Of a DNA stretch of 21,298 nucleotides, positions 1 to 7,610 are shown piece by piece. The position numbers were made by a program, and so were the translations under genes. The stretch's first letter is position 1. Every line of letters starts with the position of its first letter. The stretch comes from Solirubrobacter ginsenosidimutans (GTDB lineage Bacteria; Actinomycetota; Thermoleophilia; Solirubrobacterales; Solirubrobacteraceae): the NCBI RefSeq assembly GCF_027587205.1, contig NZ_JAPDOD010000090.1:1-21298 (forward strand). The letters are read 5' to 3'. The notes under the pieces are model-generated. The model ran no database searches, was not told the origin of the DNA, and saw only the letters and a list, made by a program, of their open reading frames with translations.

Positions 1-2
1 GT

Positions 3-56
3 GCTCTGATCGGCACCACGCTGGGACAACTCACGACCCACCTGCGCCTGCGCTAG
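3..56 (+). CDS. C-terminal end of an unidentified protein (partial)
   Basis: Reading from base 3 gives ALIGTTLGQLTTHLRLR followed by a TAG stop. The residues look like ordinary protein and the frame is open to the window edge, so this may be the tail of a gene starting to the left. Seventeen residues are too few to assign a family. It is followed by 197 bases without a gene before the DUF2252 gene. Confidence 0.35.
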   Translation, partial: ALIGTTLGQLTTHLRLR

Positions 57-112
57 CGCACCGTTAGCCGATTCGTCCATACGCGCATCCTGCGATCGCG
101 TCCATGGGCGGT

Positions 113-132
113 CATCGACCCGATGGGATGAA
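113..132 (-). promoter_or_regulatory. Copy 1 of the shared 20-bp motif
   Basis: The minus strand reads TTCATCCCATCGGGTCGATG, which differs at only two positions from the copy at 3098-3117. It is inverted relative to copy 2 at 165-184, with 32 bases between them. Both lie upstream of the DUF2252 gene. A DNA-binding site or promoter element is inferred from the recurrence. Confidence 0.5.
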
Positions 133-164
133 GTTCGCGCCCAACCACGAACGCCACTCGAGAC

Positions 165-184
165 TTCATGCCATCTGGTGGATG
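165..184 (+). promoter_or_regulatory. Copy 2 of the shared 20-bp motif
   Basis: The plus strand reads TTCATGCCATCTGGTGGATG, a diverged copy of the motif. It begins 89 bases upstream of the chosen start codon of the DUF2252 gene and forms an imperfect inverted pair with copy 1. Confidence 0.45.
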
Positions 185-253
185 ACACGCCGGCTCAGCC
201 GCGGTTGATTGGGCACGCGCTGCATTCGCAGCTCGGCAGAAGGAGCGACCACC

Positions 254-1765
254 ATGACGGACGTCAAGCAGGCCCCTGTGGGGAATGGCGCAGTCGGGAC
301 TGGGGACAATGGACACAACGGAGAGCCGGCGGTATCGCTTGGCGCGCGCCCGCGCCGACCAAAACCGACGGCGGTCGTCCATCTCACCGTCGCCGAGCGG
401 GCCGCGAAGGGCAAGGCGGCGAGGGTTGCGGCGCCGCGCGACGCGCACGGCGACTGGCAGCCGGCCGCCGATCGGCGTGACCCGGTTGACCTCCTGGAGG
501 AGCAGGCTGCATCCAGGGTCCGGGAGCTCGTCCCGATCCGCTACGGACGCATGCTCGTCTCGCCGTTCACGTTCTTCCGCGGCGCCGCCTACCCGATGGC
601 GGCCGACCTCGCCGACGCGCCTCGGACCGGGCTCGATGTGCAGCTCTGCGGTGATGCGCACCTGTCCAACTTCGGGGCCTTCGGGGCGCCGGACCGGCGG
701 TTGGTGTTCAGCATCAACGACTTCGACGAGACGCTGCCGGGCCCGTTTGAGTGGGACGTCAAGCGGTTGGTGGCCAGCTTCGCGGTGGCCGGCCGTGATC
801 GCGGGTTTGACGCCAAGCAGCGGCGTTCGATCAATCGGACGGTGAGCAGGGCGTACCGGGAGGCAATCAGGGAGTTCGCCGGGATGTCGAATCTCGACCT
901 CTGGTATTCGCGGATCGACGTGGACGAGATCGCCGAGTTGGCGGCGTCGCAGGCGTCCGGAAAGCAGCGCAAGACGTTTGAGCGCAACGTGGCGAAGGCG
1001 CGTTCGAAGGACAGCATGAAGGCGCTGTCGAAGCTCACGCAGGTCGTCGACGGCGAGCCGCGGATCGCCAGTGACCCGCCGCTGATCGTGCCGATCGAGG
1101 AGGTCGCGGCCGGCGCGGAGGGGTTCGACCACGCGGAGTTCGTACGGGGAGTCATCCGTTCCTATCGGCGCACCCTGACCCCTGACCGTCGCGAGCTGCT
1201 TGAGCGCTTCCGGTACGTGCACGCGGCGCGCAAGGTGGTCGGTGTCGGCAGCGTCGGCGCGCGTGCGTGGATCGTGCTGATGCTCGGCCGCGACGAGCAC
1301 GATCCGCTGTTCCTGCAGGTCAAGGAAGCGCAGGCGTCGGTGCTCGAGCCGTTCGTCGGCAAGAGCAAGTTCAACCACCACGGCCAGCGCGTCGTCGAGG
1401 GCCAGCGATTGACGCAGGCGGCCGGCGACATCATGCTCGGCTGGATTCGGGTCGCGGACCTCGAGGGCGTGAACCGCGATTTCTACATCCGTCAGCTCTG
1501 GGACGGCAAGGGCTCCGCGCTCGTCGAGTTGATGGATCCGTCGGCGATGTCGCTGTACGCGGGGCTCTGCGGCCACGCGCTCGCGAAGGCGCACGCCCGC
1601 TCAGGAGACGCGATCGCGATCTCCAGCTACCTCGGTGGGGGCGACAGCTTCGACCGCGCGTTGGCGACGTTCGCCGAGGCCTACGCCGATCAGAACGAGC
1701 GCGACTACAAGGCGCTGCAGGACGCGGTCGCGTCCGGTCGCGTCACAGCCGAGTCAGGCCTCTAA
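254..1765 (+). CDS. DUF2252 family protein
   Basis: A 503-residue protein. I chose the ATG at 254 because AAGGAG sits just upstream; a start at 209 would add 15 residues but has no ribosome site. It has the hallmarks of DUF2252: GDAHLSNFG at residues 133-141 and NDFDET at 155-160, in an arrangement resembling the catalytic and metal-binding loops of aminoglycoside-phosphotransferase/protein-kinase-like folds. The family's biochemical function is not established, so kinase-like activity is only an inference. The N-terminal 35 or so residues are low-complexity (Gly/Asn/Pro). The gene is followed after 26 bases by the DUF1269 gene, so the two probably share a transcript. Two inverted copies of the 20-bp motif lie upstream. 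No membrane segment or signal peptide is visible, so it is probably cytoplasmic. Confidence 0.88.
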   Translation: MTDVKQAPVGNGAVGTGDNGHNGEPAVSLGARPRRPKPTAVVHLTVAERAAKGKAARVAAPRDAHGDWQPAADRRDPVDLLEEQAASRVRELVPIRYGRMLVSPFTFFRGAAYPMAADLADAPRTGLDVQLCGDAHLSNFGAFGAPDRRLVFSINDFDETLPGPFEWDVKRLVASFAVAGRDRGFDAKQRRSINRTVSRAYREAIREFAGMSNLDLWYSRIDVDEIAELAASQASGKQRKTFERNVAKARSKDSMKALSKLTQVVDGEPRIASDPPLIVPIEEVAAGAEGFDHAEFVRGVIRSYRRTLTPDRRELLERFRYVHAARKVVGVGSVGARAWIVLMLGRDEHDPLFLQVKEAQASVLEPFVGKSKFNHHGQRVVEGQRLTQAAGDIMLGWIRVADLEGVNRDFYIRQLWDGKGSALVELMDPSAMSLYAGLCGHALAKAHARSGDAIAISSYLGGGDSFDRALATFAEAYADQNERDYKALQDAVASGRVTAESGL

Positions 1766-1791
1766 ATCACCGAAGGGAAGGGAGCATCACC

Positions 1792-2298
1792 ATGGCAGAT
1801 CAGAGCCAAGCCCCGGTCGACCTCTACATCGCGGCGTACAGCGATCCCAACGCCGCCCAGGAGGATTGGGACACCATCAAGCAACTCGCAAAGGACGACG
1901 TCATCACCGTCGAGGCGCTCGTGCTCGTGACCCGAGACAGCGCCGGCAAGATCGACGTCAAGGACAACTTCCACACGGTCGGCGTCACCGCGGGGCTCGG
2001 GGCGGCCGGCGGCCTGCTCATCGGGCTGATCTTCCCGCCCGCCTTCCTCGCCTCCGGAGTGGTCGGCGCCGGCATCGGCGCGGGCGTCGGAGGCCTGGTC
2101 TCGCACGCCCAGAAGAAGGACATCAAGGAAGAGGTCGCCGACTCGCTTCCGAACAACAGCTCGGGCATCGTCGCCCTCTTCGACGAACAATGGGTCGCCG
2201 AGGTCGAGAAGGCCACAGCCAAAGCCGACAAGGTCTCAAAGCACGAGGTCGACAAGGACAGCGCCGAGGAGGCCAAGAAGGCCGCAGCCACGGCGTAG
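1792..2298 (+). CDS. DUF1269 family membrane protein
   Basis: A 168-residue protein starting at the ATG at 1792, preceded by the purine-rich GAAGGGAAGGGAG. The N-terminal half has the DUF1269 pattern: a YSDPNAAQEDW opening, then a short alpha/beta domain ending in VLVTRDSAGKIDVKDN. A Gly/Ala-rich hydrophobic hairpin follows at about residues 65-103, containing LIGLIFPPAF and repeated GxGxG, which probably inserts in or associates with the membrane. The C-terminal 40 or so residues are charged and rich in Lys, Ala and Glu, and probably helical. Actinobacterial DUF1269 proteins often occur in stress-related clusters, but their molecular role is unknown. It lies 26 bases behind the DUF2252 gene and converges on the potassium-channel gene with only 21 bases between. 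Confidence 0.85.
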   Translation: MADQSQAPVDLYIAAYSDPNAAQEDWDTIKQLAKDDVITVEALVLVTRDSAGKIDVKDNFHTVGVTAGLGAAGGLLIGLIFPPAFLASGVVGAGIGAGVGGLVSHAQKKDIKEEVADSLPNNSSGIVALFDEQWVAEVEKATAKADKVSKHEVDKDSAEEAKKAAATA

Positions 2299-2319
2299 AC
2301 CCGTCCGCTTGTCTCCGGC

Positions 2320-3027
2320 CTACGGGGAGTGGGTGCGACGTGACCCGAGGTCGGAGACGAGCAGCGCGACGACGGTGACGAGATAGATCTGCCCCACGAG
2401 CGCCTCGGTGACCGCGAAGGTGTGGCCGAGGTCGGAGCGCGTGAGCACGTCGCCGTAGCCGACCGTGGTGAGCGTCGTGAAACTGAAGTACAGGCAGTGG
2501 GCGGTCGTCGCGGCGACGTCGTTGGCAAAGACGGGAGCGCTGCCGAGGTTGTCGATCGTGCCGTAGGCGAACGCGCAGAACATGCCGAACGTCAGGTAGA
2601 GGCACAGGACGCCGAGCACTGCCTGGACCGTTGTATGCCCACGGGCGCGCAGGCCGCGGAGCACGCCCATCGCGATGGCCGGCGGCGCGACGGCGACCAG
2701 CAGGCCGCTCGCGATCCGCGCGGGACCAGTGTTCGCGGTGCCCATAAGTGCGAGTGCGGCGACCGCGGCGACGAGGATCGCCCCGGCGGCGATGGCCAGC
2801 GGCACGATCGGCCCGTTCACCTCGCCGGCTCGCAGCGCGAGCACGAGCGTGGTCGCGCTAAGGGCAGTGATCAGGACCTCCTGCCACGGGCCGCCGGGTG
2901 CGATGCCCTGCACGAGAAACAGCACCACCAGCGAACCGAACAGCAGCCCATAGCGTTCCTGCAGCCGGGCCTCGCGTCGCTTCGCGCGGGTCTCTTCTTC
3001 GGAGCGTCCGGACTGGGCGGTAACCAC
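2320..3027 (-). CDS. Potassium channel family protein (Ion_trans_2 pore)
   Basis: A 235-residue polytopic membrane protein starting with GTG at 3027. The selectivity filter TVGYGD is at residues 187-192, preceded by the pore helix (HCLYFSFTTLT) and followed by a final transmembrane helix at about 205-225. About five further hydrophobic segments precede it (roughly 26-42, 48-65, 73-93, 104-122, 135-155). The filter sequence is diagnostic for K+-selective channels. There is no RCK/TrkA-type or cyclic-nucleotide-binding regulatory domain; the protein ends about nine residues after the last helix. The N-terminus is a charged cytoplasmic segment rich in Arg and Glu. The gene is divergent from the first CMD gene, and a motif copy in its own orientation lies about 50 bases upstream, suggesting shared control. 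Confidence 0.85.
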   Translation of the reverse strand: MVTAQSGRSEEETRAKRREARLQERYGLLFGSLVVLFLVQGIAPGGPWQEVLITALSATTLVLALRAGEVNGPIVPLAIAAGAILVAAVAALALMGTANTGPARIASGLLVAVAPPAIAMGVLRGLRARGHTTVQAVLGVLCLYLTFGMFCAFAYGTIDNLGSAPVFANDVAATTAHCLYFSFTTLTTVGYGDVLTRSDLGHTFAVTEALVGQIYLVTVVALLVSDLGSRRTHSP

Positions 3028-3059
3028 GCACGCAGCATCCGCGCGTCACGCCGCGCGCG

Positions 3060-3079
3060 CGTCATCCCGACTGGATGAA
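3060..3079 (-). promoter_or_regulatory. Copy 3 of the shared motif (shortened variant)
   Basis: The minus strand reads TTCATCCAGTCGGGATGACG. It keeps the TTCATCC and TCGG blocks, but the terminal GATG is three bases closer than in the other copies. It lies about 50 bases upstream of the K+ channel start and in the same orientation. Confidence 0.35.
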
Positions 3080-3097
3080 GCGCGACCCCGGCTGGAT

Positions 3098-3117
3098 TTC
3101 ATCCCATCGGCACGATG
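3098..3117 (+). promoter_or_regulatory. Copy 4 of the shared 20-bp motif
   Basis: TTCATCCCATCGGCACGATG, which best represents the consensus. It starts 74 bases upstream of the ATG of the first CMD gene and is inverted relative to copy 3. Confidence 0.55.
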
Positions 3118-3171
3118 AGATCCAGCCGCCGCAGGCTTAGCTTCGGCACGCAACCGACGAAGGGAGCCACC

Positions 3172-3498
3172 ATGGCCGCATCGGCAGACACCCCGGTCCT
3201 CGACCTGCTCAGCAGCATGACCGCGGAATCGGTCGTCGTGTCGGGCCTCGATCCGCAGTCGCTGATGGTCGCTCGGATCGCCGCGCTGGTCGCGACCGAT
3301 GCCCCGGCGATCTCGTATGTGCTCAACCTCGAGGCGGCGGTCGAGGCCGGCATCGACGCCACGCAGGTTCAGGGCGTGCTGACGGCGGTCGCGCCGATCG
3401 TCGGGACCGTGCGAGTCGCCTCGGCCCTGGGCAAAATCGCCGACGCGCTCGAGATCGAACTCGAGATCGCAGAGCTCCAAGCGCAGAGCGAGGAATAG
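3172..3498 (+). CDS. CMD/AhpD-fold small protein without catalytic cysteines
   Basis: A 108-residue protein starting at the ATG at 3172 behind GAAGGGAGCCACC. The core from LDPQSLMVARIAALVATDAP through VEAGIDATQVQGVLTAVAPIVG follows the all-helical pattern of the carboxymuconolactone decarboxylase family. In AhpD-like members a CxxC and a following His drive peroxidase or disulfide chemistry. Here the equivalent stretch reads APAISYVLNLEAA and the protein has no cysteine at all, so redox activity is unlikely. The C-terminal tail is acidic and rich in Glu and Leu, probably a helix. A distant paralogue lies 94 bases downstream, and a motif copy lies upstream. A structural, ligand-binding or heteromeric role with its neighbour is inference. 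Confidence 0.75.
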   Translation: MAASADTPVLDLLSSMTAESVVVSGLDPQSLMVARIAALVATDAPAISYVLNLEAAVEAGIDATQVQGVLTAVAPIVGTVRVASALGKIADALEIELEIAELQAQSEE

Positions 3499-3532
3499 CC
3501 ACGCAATCTTGATCCGCGGGGCTCATCCGACA

Positions 3533-3552
3533 TTCATCCCATCAGCACGATG
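3533..3552 (+). promoter_or_regulatory. Copy 5 of the shared 20-bp motif
   Basis: TTCATCCCATCAGCACGATG, one mismatch from copy 4. It begins 60 bases upstream of the ATG of the second CMD gene, in the 94-base gap between the two paralogues, suggesting the second gene has its own control. Confidence 0.55.
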
Positions 3553-3592
3553 CGTGTCGATCCCGGCTGCGGTTGGATCGCGGTTAATTGCT

Positions 3593-3937
3593 ATGGATGA
3601 CTACACGGATCGCCTTCGCAAGCTCGCCCTCGGGGACGAGGTGTTGGTCGCCGCGGTCCTCGCGGGCGAGCCGAATCGAGAGACGTCAGGCCTCGAGGAC
3701 AAGATCCACGCCCTCGTGCGCCTCAGTACGACGTTCGCCGTCGACGCCGGCCAGACGTCGTATCAACTAGCGGTCGAGCGCGCACTGGCCGCTGGAGCCA
3801 CCCCGGACGAGATTGCCGGCACGCTGCTCGCGGTCGTAGGCCTGACCGGGGTTCCACGAGCTGTCGCGGCGGCCCCGATGCTCGCGCTCGCGCTCGGCTA
3901 TGACGTCGACGCCGCGCTCGAAGGCCTCGACGCATGA
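3593..3937 (+). CDS. Second CMD/AhpD-fold small protein without catalytic cysteines
   Basis: A 114-residue protein starting at the ATG at 3593; no clear Shine-Dalgarno precedes it. The order of elements parallels its upstream neighbour: LEDKIHALVRLSTTFAVDAG, then QLAVERALAAGATPDEIAGT and LLAVVGLTGVPRAVAAAP. GATPDEI aligns with the conserved GAT-x-EEI segment of CMD-family proteins. No cysteine is present, so the AhpD-type active site is missing here too. The two proteins are clearly diverged, which fits an old duplication and perhaps a heteromer. A LAL-type regulator gene follows 137 bases downstream in the same orientation; that gap shows no motif copy or other structure I can support. Confidence 0.72.
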   Translation: MDDYTDRLRKLALGDEVLVAAVLAGEPNRETSGLEDKIHALVRLSTTFAVDAGQTSYQLAVERALAAGATPDEIAGTLLAVVGLTGVPRAVAAAPMLALALGYDVDAALEGLDA

Positions 3938-4074
3938 AACCGGTGTCATCTTTTCGCTCGTCAACCATTCCGGGTGATGCAGCAGCAGGCAACTCTGCGA
4001 GGCTCGGCGAGTGTCCAGGCAGCCATCCGCGAGCGCTACGCATTTTCTGACGATCGCCGCGGGCGAGGTGAACC

Positions 4075-6504
4075 ATGACCCCGGTCGATCTCCCGTATGA
4101 GTTGATCGAGGCGAAACTCGCGCCACCGGCGCTGCACCTCGACACGGTCGTAAAGACGGAGCTGGTCGATCGGCTCGGCGCGTCGAAAGCACGCGCGGTG
4201 AGCGTGGTGGCGCCAGCCGGTTTCGGTAAGACGACGTTGCTCGCGTACCTGGCCGAGCGTGATGGCCGGTCGTTCGCGACGGTGGCGCTCGACGAGCGCG
4301 ACAACGATCCGGTGGTCCTGCTGCGCTACGTGACGGCCGCACTGAATCGCGTCGAGCCTGTCCCGGCGCCGGTGTTCGAGGCGCTCTCGACGCCGGGTCT
4401 GTCGGTCCGGACAACCTGTCTTCCCCGGGTCTGCGCCGCGTTTTCGGCGGTGGCGAGCCCGGTCGTGGTGGTACTGGACGATGTGCACCTCGTGACCGAT
4501 CCAACCTGCATGGACGTGATCGCCGCACTCATCGACCACGCTCCGGAACGATCGCGCATCGTGTTGTCGAGCCGGGAGGAGCCGGCGCTACCGCTTAACG
4601 TGCTGCGGTCGCAGGGCCGGGTGTTGGAGATCGGCGCCGGCGATCTGCGCCTGAATACGGACGAGGCGGCAACGCTGCTGCACAATGCGGGCGTCGATCT
4701 CGATGACGTCGCCGTCTCCGAGCTCGTGGAGCGGACCGAGGGCTGGCCCGCGGGCCTGTATCTCGCCGCGCTGTCGCTCAAGGCGGGGAGCAGCGGCCCG
4801 CAAGGGGTCAAGGCGTTCGGCGGAGATGACCGGTTCGTGACCGACTATCTGCGCTCCGAGCTGCTGGCGCACCTCACGGACGACGAGGTGCGGTTTTTGA
4901 CCCGCACGTCGGTGCTCGATCGGATGTGCGGTGGGCTGTGCGACGCGGTCGTCGAACGACACGACTCCGCGCGCGTACTCGTGACCTTGGAGCGTCGCAA
5001 CCGTTTCGTCGTCCCGCTCGAGCGCAGCCGGACGTGGTACCGCTATCACCACCTGTTCCGAGATCTGCTGCGCAGCGAGCTCGGACTCCGGGAACCGGAG
5101 ATCGCATGCGAGCTCAACCGCCGGGCAATGGCATGGTGTGAGACGAACGGCATGGCCGAACCGGCGCTCCACTATGCCCACGAGGCCGGAGACACCGACG
5201 GCGTCACCCGCTTGATCGAGCAGCTCTTTCTGCCGGCGTGGTACTCCGGCCGCGTGGCCACCGTCGAGTCATGGCTCGGCTGGTACGACGACGCGTTGCT
5301 CCGGCGCTATCCGACGATCGCCGTGCTCGGCGCCTGGGTCTACTTCCTCACGGGGCGGCCGGCCGAAGCCGCTCGCTGCGAGCGCGCCGCAGAACTGAGT
5401 ACGGCATCGCCTGTAGTCCCGGACGGGAGCGTGTCGATCGAGCCGTGGATCGCGGCACTGCGCACCTCCACGTGCCCCGACGGAATCGAGCGGATGCTCG
5501 CGGACGCCGAACTCACCATCGAGCTCAGCCCCCACGGATGGTTTCGACCGGCCGCGCAGCTGGCCGCCGGCGTTGCGCACATGCTCCTCGGCGACCCGGA
5601 GCGTAGTCGCGAAGCGCTCACGCTCGCCGCTGGGATCGCCGCGTCGGTCGGTGCCTCCGAGGACGCAACCGCCGCCCTCGCAGAGCTCGCCTTCGTCGCG
5701 ATGGAGGCCGGAGCGTGGGAGGAGGCCGCGATCCACGCGGCGCGGGCGGTGGCGACGGTCGAGAAGGCGGGGCTCGACGACTACATCGTGAGCGGGCTCG
5801 CGTTTGCCGCCACGGCCCGGGTCGCCATTCATCACGGCGACGTCAAGCAGGCCCGCGAGGACGTGGCCCGGATCCATCGCGTGCGGCCGCTGCTGAATCA
5901 TGGGTTCCCGTGGATGTCGGTCCAAGCCGGGCTTGAGCTCACGCGCCTGCACCTCCAGCTCGGAGAGGCCGGCGTCGCGGGCACGGTGCTAGGTGAGGCC
6001 GAGGCCATCCTGCGAGTCCGCCCGCGGCTCGGCGCACTCGCCGAACTGGCGCGCGAGCTGCGACAACGCGTCGCGGCGACGACAATGCCGAGCGGCCAAT
6101 GGGCGCTGAGCCTCACGACAGCGGAACTCCGGCTCCTACCGCTGCTGACGACGCATCTCGCCTTCCCGCAAATCGGCGAGCGGCTCTTCCTCTCGCGCAC
6201 CACGATCAAGACGCAGGCGAGCTCGATCTACCGCAAGTTCGGCGTGGCGTCACGAGACGAAGCGATCGAGCGCGCCGTCGAACTCGGCCTGCTCGAGGAC
6301 TCACGCCTCCCGGCCTGGGCCGAGTCGCCTGCGCAGCTCGAGCGCCAGCATGACGGCAAGGCGCTGCTCGCCCGGCCGGTAGCCGAGCAGCTCGGTCGCG
6401 CGGGCCACTCGCTGCAGGACGGTGTTGCGGTGGGTGTGCAGCCGCGCGGCGGAGCGCGGCGCGTGCTCAGCCTCGTCGAGAAAGACGCGCAGCGTCTCCC
6501 GTAG
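4075..6504 (+). CDS. LAL-type (MalT-like) LuxR family transcriptional regulator
   Basis: An 809-residue protein starting at the ATG at 4075 after GAGGTG. The Walker A motif APAGFGKT is at residues 46-53 and the Walker B strand VVVVLDD at about 130-136, as in STAND/MalT ATPases. The middle is helical TPR-like repeat sequence. The LuxR helix-turn-helix lies at about residues 679-743 (LTTAELRLLPLLTTH, then FLSRTTIKTQASSIYRKFGV). A regulator of this class normally ends just after this domain, at GLLED. Here the frame continues another 66 residues (744-809), entirely antisense to the 3' end of the PucR gene, so that tail is probably functionally neutral. The signal it senses is unknown. Its position beside the motif-bearing stress genes makes it a candidate regulator of them. 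Confidence 0.9.
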   Translation: MTPVDLPYELIEAKLAPPALHLDTVVKTELVDRLGASKARAVSVVAPAGFGKTTLLAYLAERDGRSFATVALDERDNDPVVLLRYVTAALNRVEPVPAPVFEALSTPGLSVRTTCLPRVCAAFSAVASPVVVVLDDVHLVTDPTCMDVIAALIDHAPERSRIVLSSREEPALPLNVLRSQGRVLEIGAGDLRLNTDEAATLLHNAGVDLDDVAVSELVERTEGWPAGLYLAALSLKAGSSGPQGVKAFGGDDRFVTDYLRSELLAHLTDDEVRFLTRTSVLDRMCGGLCDAVVERHDSARVLVTLERRNRFVVPLERSRTWYRYHHLFRDLLRSELGLREPEIACELNRRAMAWCETNGMAEPALHYAHEAGDTDGVTRLIEQLFLPAWYSGRVATVESWLGWYDDALLRRYPTIAVLGAWVYFLTGRPAEAARCERAAELSTASPVVPDGSVSIEPWIAALRTSTCPDGIERMLADAELTIELSPHGWFRPAAQLAAGVAHMLLGDPERSREALTLAAGIAASVGASEDATAALAELAFVAMEAGAWEEAAIHAARAVATVEKAGLDDYIVSGLAFAATARVAIHHGDVKQAREDVARIHRVRPLLNHGFPWMSVQAGLELTRLHLQLGEAGVAGTVLGEAEAILRVRPRLGALAELARELRQRVAATTMPSGQWALSLTTAELRLLPLLTTHLAFPQIGERLFLSRTTIKTQASSIYRKFGVASRDEAIERAVELGLLEDSRLPAWAESPAQLERQHDGKALLARPVAEQLGRAGHSLQDGVAVGVQPRGGARRVLSLVEKDAQRLP

Positions 6505-7521
6505 CCGCCCGGCGGCCGGGTTGTCCTCGGCCAGCGGTCCGAGCGTGCTCACGACGAACTCGGCCGCTCGTTGATCGTCGTGCGCGGCGAGCGCGGTCAC
6601 CTCGAGCTCGTCGTAGGTGGCCACCTGACCGCCTTCGCGGTTGCGGGACACGAGCCGCTGCACGCTGATCGCCGCTTCGTGACTGCGCCTGAAGCCGACG
6701 ATCCCGCGGAGCGTCGGACCGATGGCGGCGCGCAGGTCGGTCTCCTGTAGGGCGGCCCGGAACGCGGCCGGGGCGACGCCGGCGTCGGTGCCGATCCACG
6801 CCCACAGGGTCGTCGTGCCGGCCGAAAGGGTCAGCGGCCGGCGCGCGCCGACGCTGCGGGCGAGCGCGACGGCCCCCGACTCGAGCGCGCCCTGCGGCAC
6901 GTCCGGCGGCTCGGCCCAGAGCACGATCGCGGTGTGGTGGCGGCCGAGGTCGTAGCCCAGCCGGCGGCTGGCCGCCTCGCTGTCGAGCGGGGCGCCGTCG
7001 AGAATTAGCCGGACGGTCTCGGTGCGGCGGGCGAGGGCGCCGCCGAGGATCTCCTCGCGTTCGCGCTGCATCTCGGCGATCACGCGCCCCAGCACCTGGT
7101 CGACGTAGTCGAACAGCAGCCGCAGCGACGCGTCAAGGACCGAGAAGAGTTCCTCCCCAGGCCCCACGACCGCTTCAGCGCACGCGAGCCAGCGCTGCCA
7201 GGCGACTTGTTGCCCGCGCCGGTAGCCCTTGTAGATCACGTCCGACTCGATGCCGCGACGCACGAGCGTGCGGGCGAGGTCGAGTGCCTCAGGTGCGACG
7301 TCGGCCGGTGGCGGATCCACGGCGCGCCGGGCGACATTGACCAAGCGGCGGAGGTTGCCGCGCGTGCTCGCACTCACCTCTGCCGCGATCGCCGGATCGG
7401 CGCCGAGCGCCGGTATCGCCCCGATGATCACCGCGTCCGCTTCGGCGACGATCGCGTCGAGATCGGCCTCGAACCGGTCGGCGATGGCACCCATCAGTTC
7501 CAACATGCGCTCCGAGGTCAC
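6301..7521 (-). CDS. PucR/CdaR-type helix-turn-helix transcriptional regulator
   Basis: About 406 residues from the GTG at 7521. An ATG at 7506 or an upstream ATG at 7575 are alternatives, and none has a strong ribosome site. The C-terminus carries the PucR-type HTH_30 domain (LHTHRNTVLQRVARATELLGYRP, then LALELRRRLG), which binds DNA. The centre resembles the GGDEF-like CdaR domain (ATYDELEVTALAAHDDQRAAEF and preceding sequence). The N-terminus is a helical sensor-like region (MLELMGAIADRFEADLDAI). It is divergent from the monooxygenase gene, and a palindrome lies in their shared upstream region, so it may control itself and the FMO/SDR pair; that is inference. Its last 204 bases overlap the LAL regulator gene on the other strand. 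Confidence 0.87.
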   Translation of the reverse strand: MTSERMLELMGAIADRFEADLDAIVAEADAVIIGAIPALGADPAIAAEVSASTRGNLRRLVNVARRAVDPPPADVAPEALDLARTLVRRGIESDVIYKGYRRGQQVAWQRWLACAEAVVGPGEELFSVLDASLRLLFDYVDQVLGRVIAEMQREREEILGGALARRTETVRLILDGAPLDSEAASRRLGYDLGRHHTAIVLWAEPPDVPQGALESGAVALARSVGARRPLTLSAGTTTLWAWIGTDAGVAPAAFRAALQETDLRAAIGPTLRGIVGFRRSHEAAISVQRLVSRNREGGQVATYDELEVTALAAHDDQRAAEFVVSTLGPLAEDNPAAGRLRETLRVFLDEAEHAPRSAARLHTHRNTVLQRVARATELLGYRPGEQRLAVMLALELRRRLGPGREA

Positions 7522-7529
7522 CTCACTAG

Positions 7530-7543
7530 TGTGCCACGGCACA
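7530..7543. promoter_or_regulatory. Palindrome TGTGCC-AC-GGCACA, candidate operator
   Basis: Perfect 6+6 inverted repeat with a 2-base centre in the divergent promoter region between the PucR regulator and the monooxygenase gene. A second short palindrome, CACCGGTG, follows at 7547-7554. Location and symmetry fit autoregulation by the neighbouring regulator; no experimental support. Confidence 0.4.
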
Positions 7544-7610
7544 TAACACCGGTGAAAGAGTAGGCCCAGTGCCATAGCTGTCGACGGGGTCGGTTCCTAC
7601 CTTCGATCGT

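Noticed and set aside
53..1594. Very long minus-strand open frame (513 codons)
   Set aside because: It is antisense to the DUF2252 gene, which has clear family motifs. The frame is Arg/Asp/His-rich, a usual artefact opposite a GC-rich gene.
2299..2337. Possible bidirectional terminator between the DUF1269 and K+ channel genes
   Set aside because: CTCCGGCCTACGGGGAG suggests a hairpin, but the stem is short and imperfect and extends into the channel gene's 3' end.
2422..3078. Plus-strand frame of 218 codons
   Set aside because: It lies opposite the potassium channel gene, whose TVGYGD filter and helices are convincing; the plus frame is compositionally biased and has no motif.
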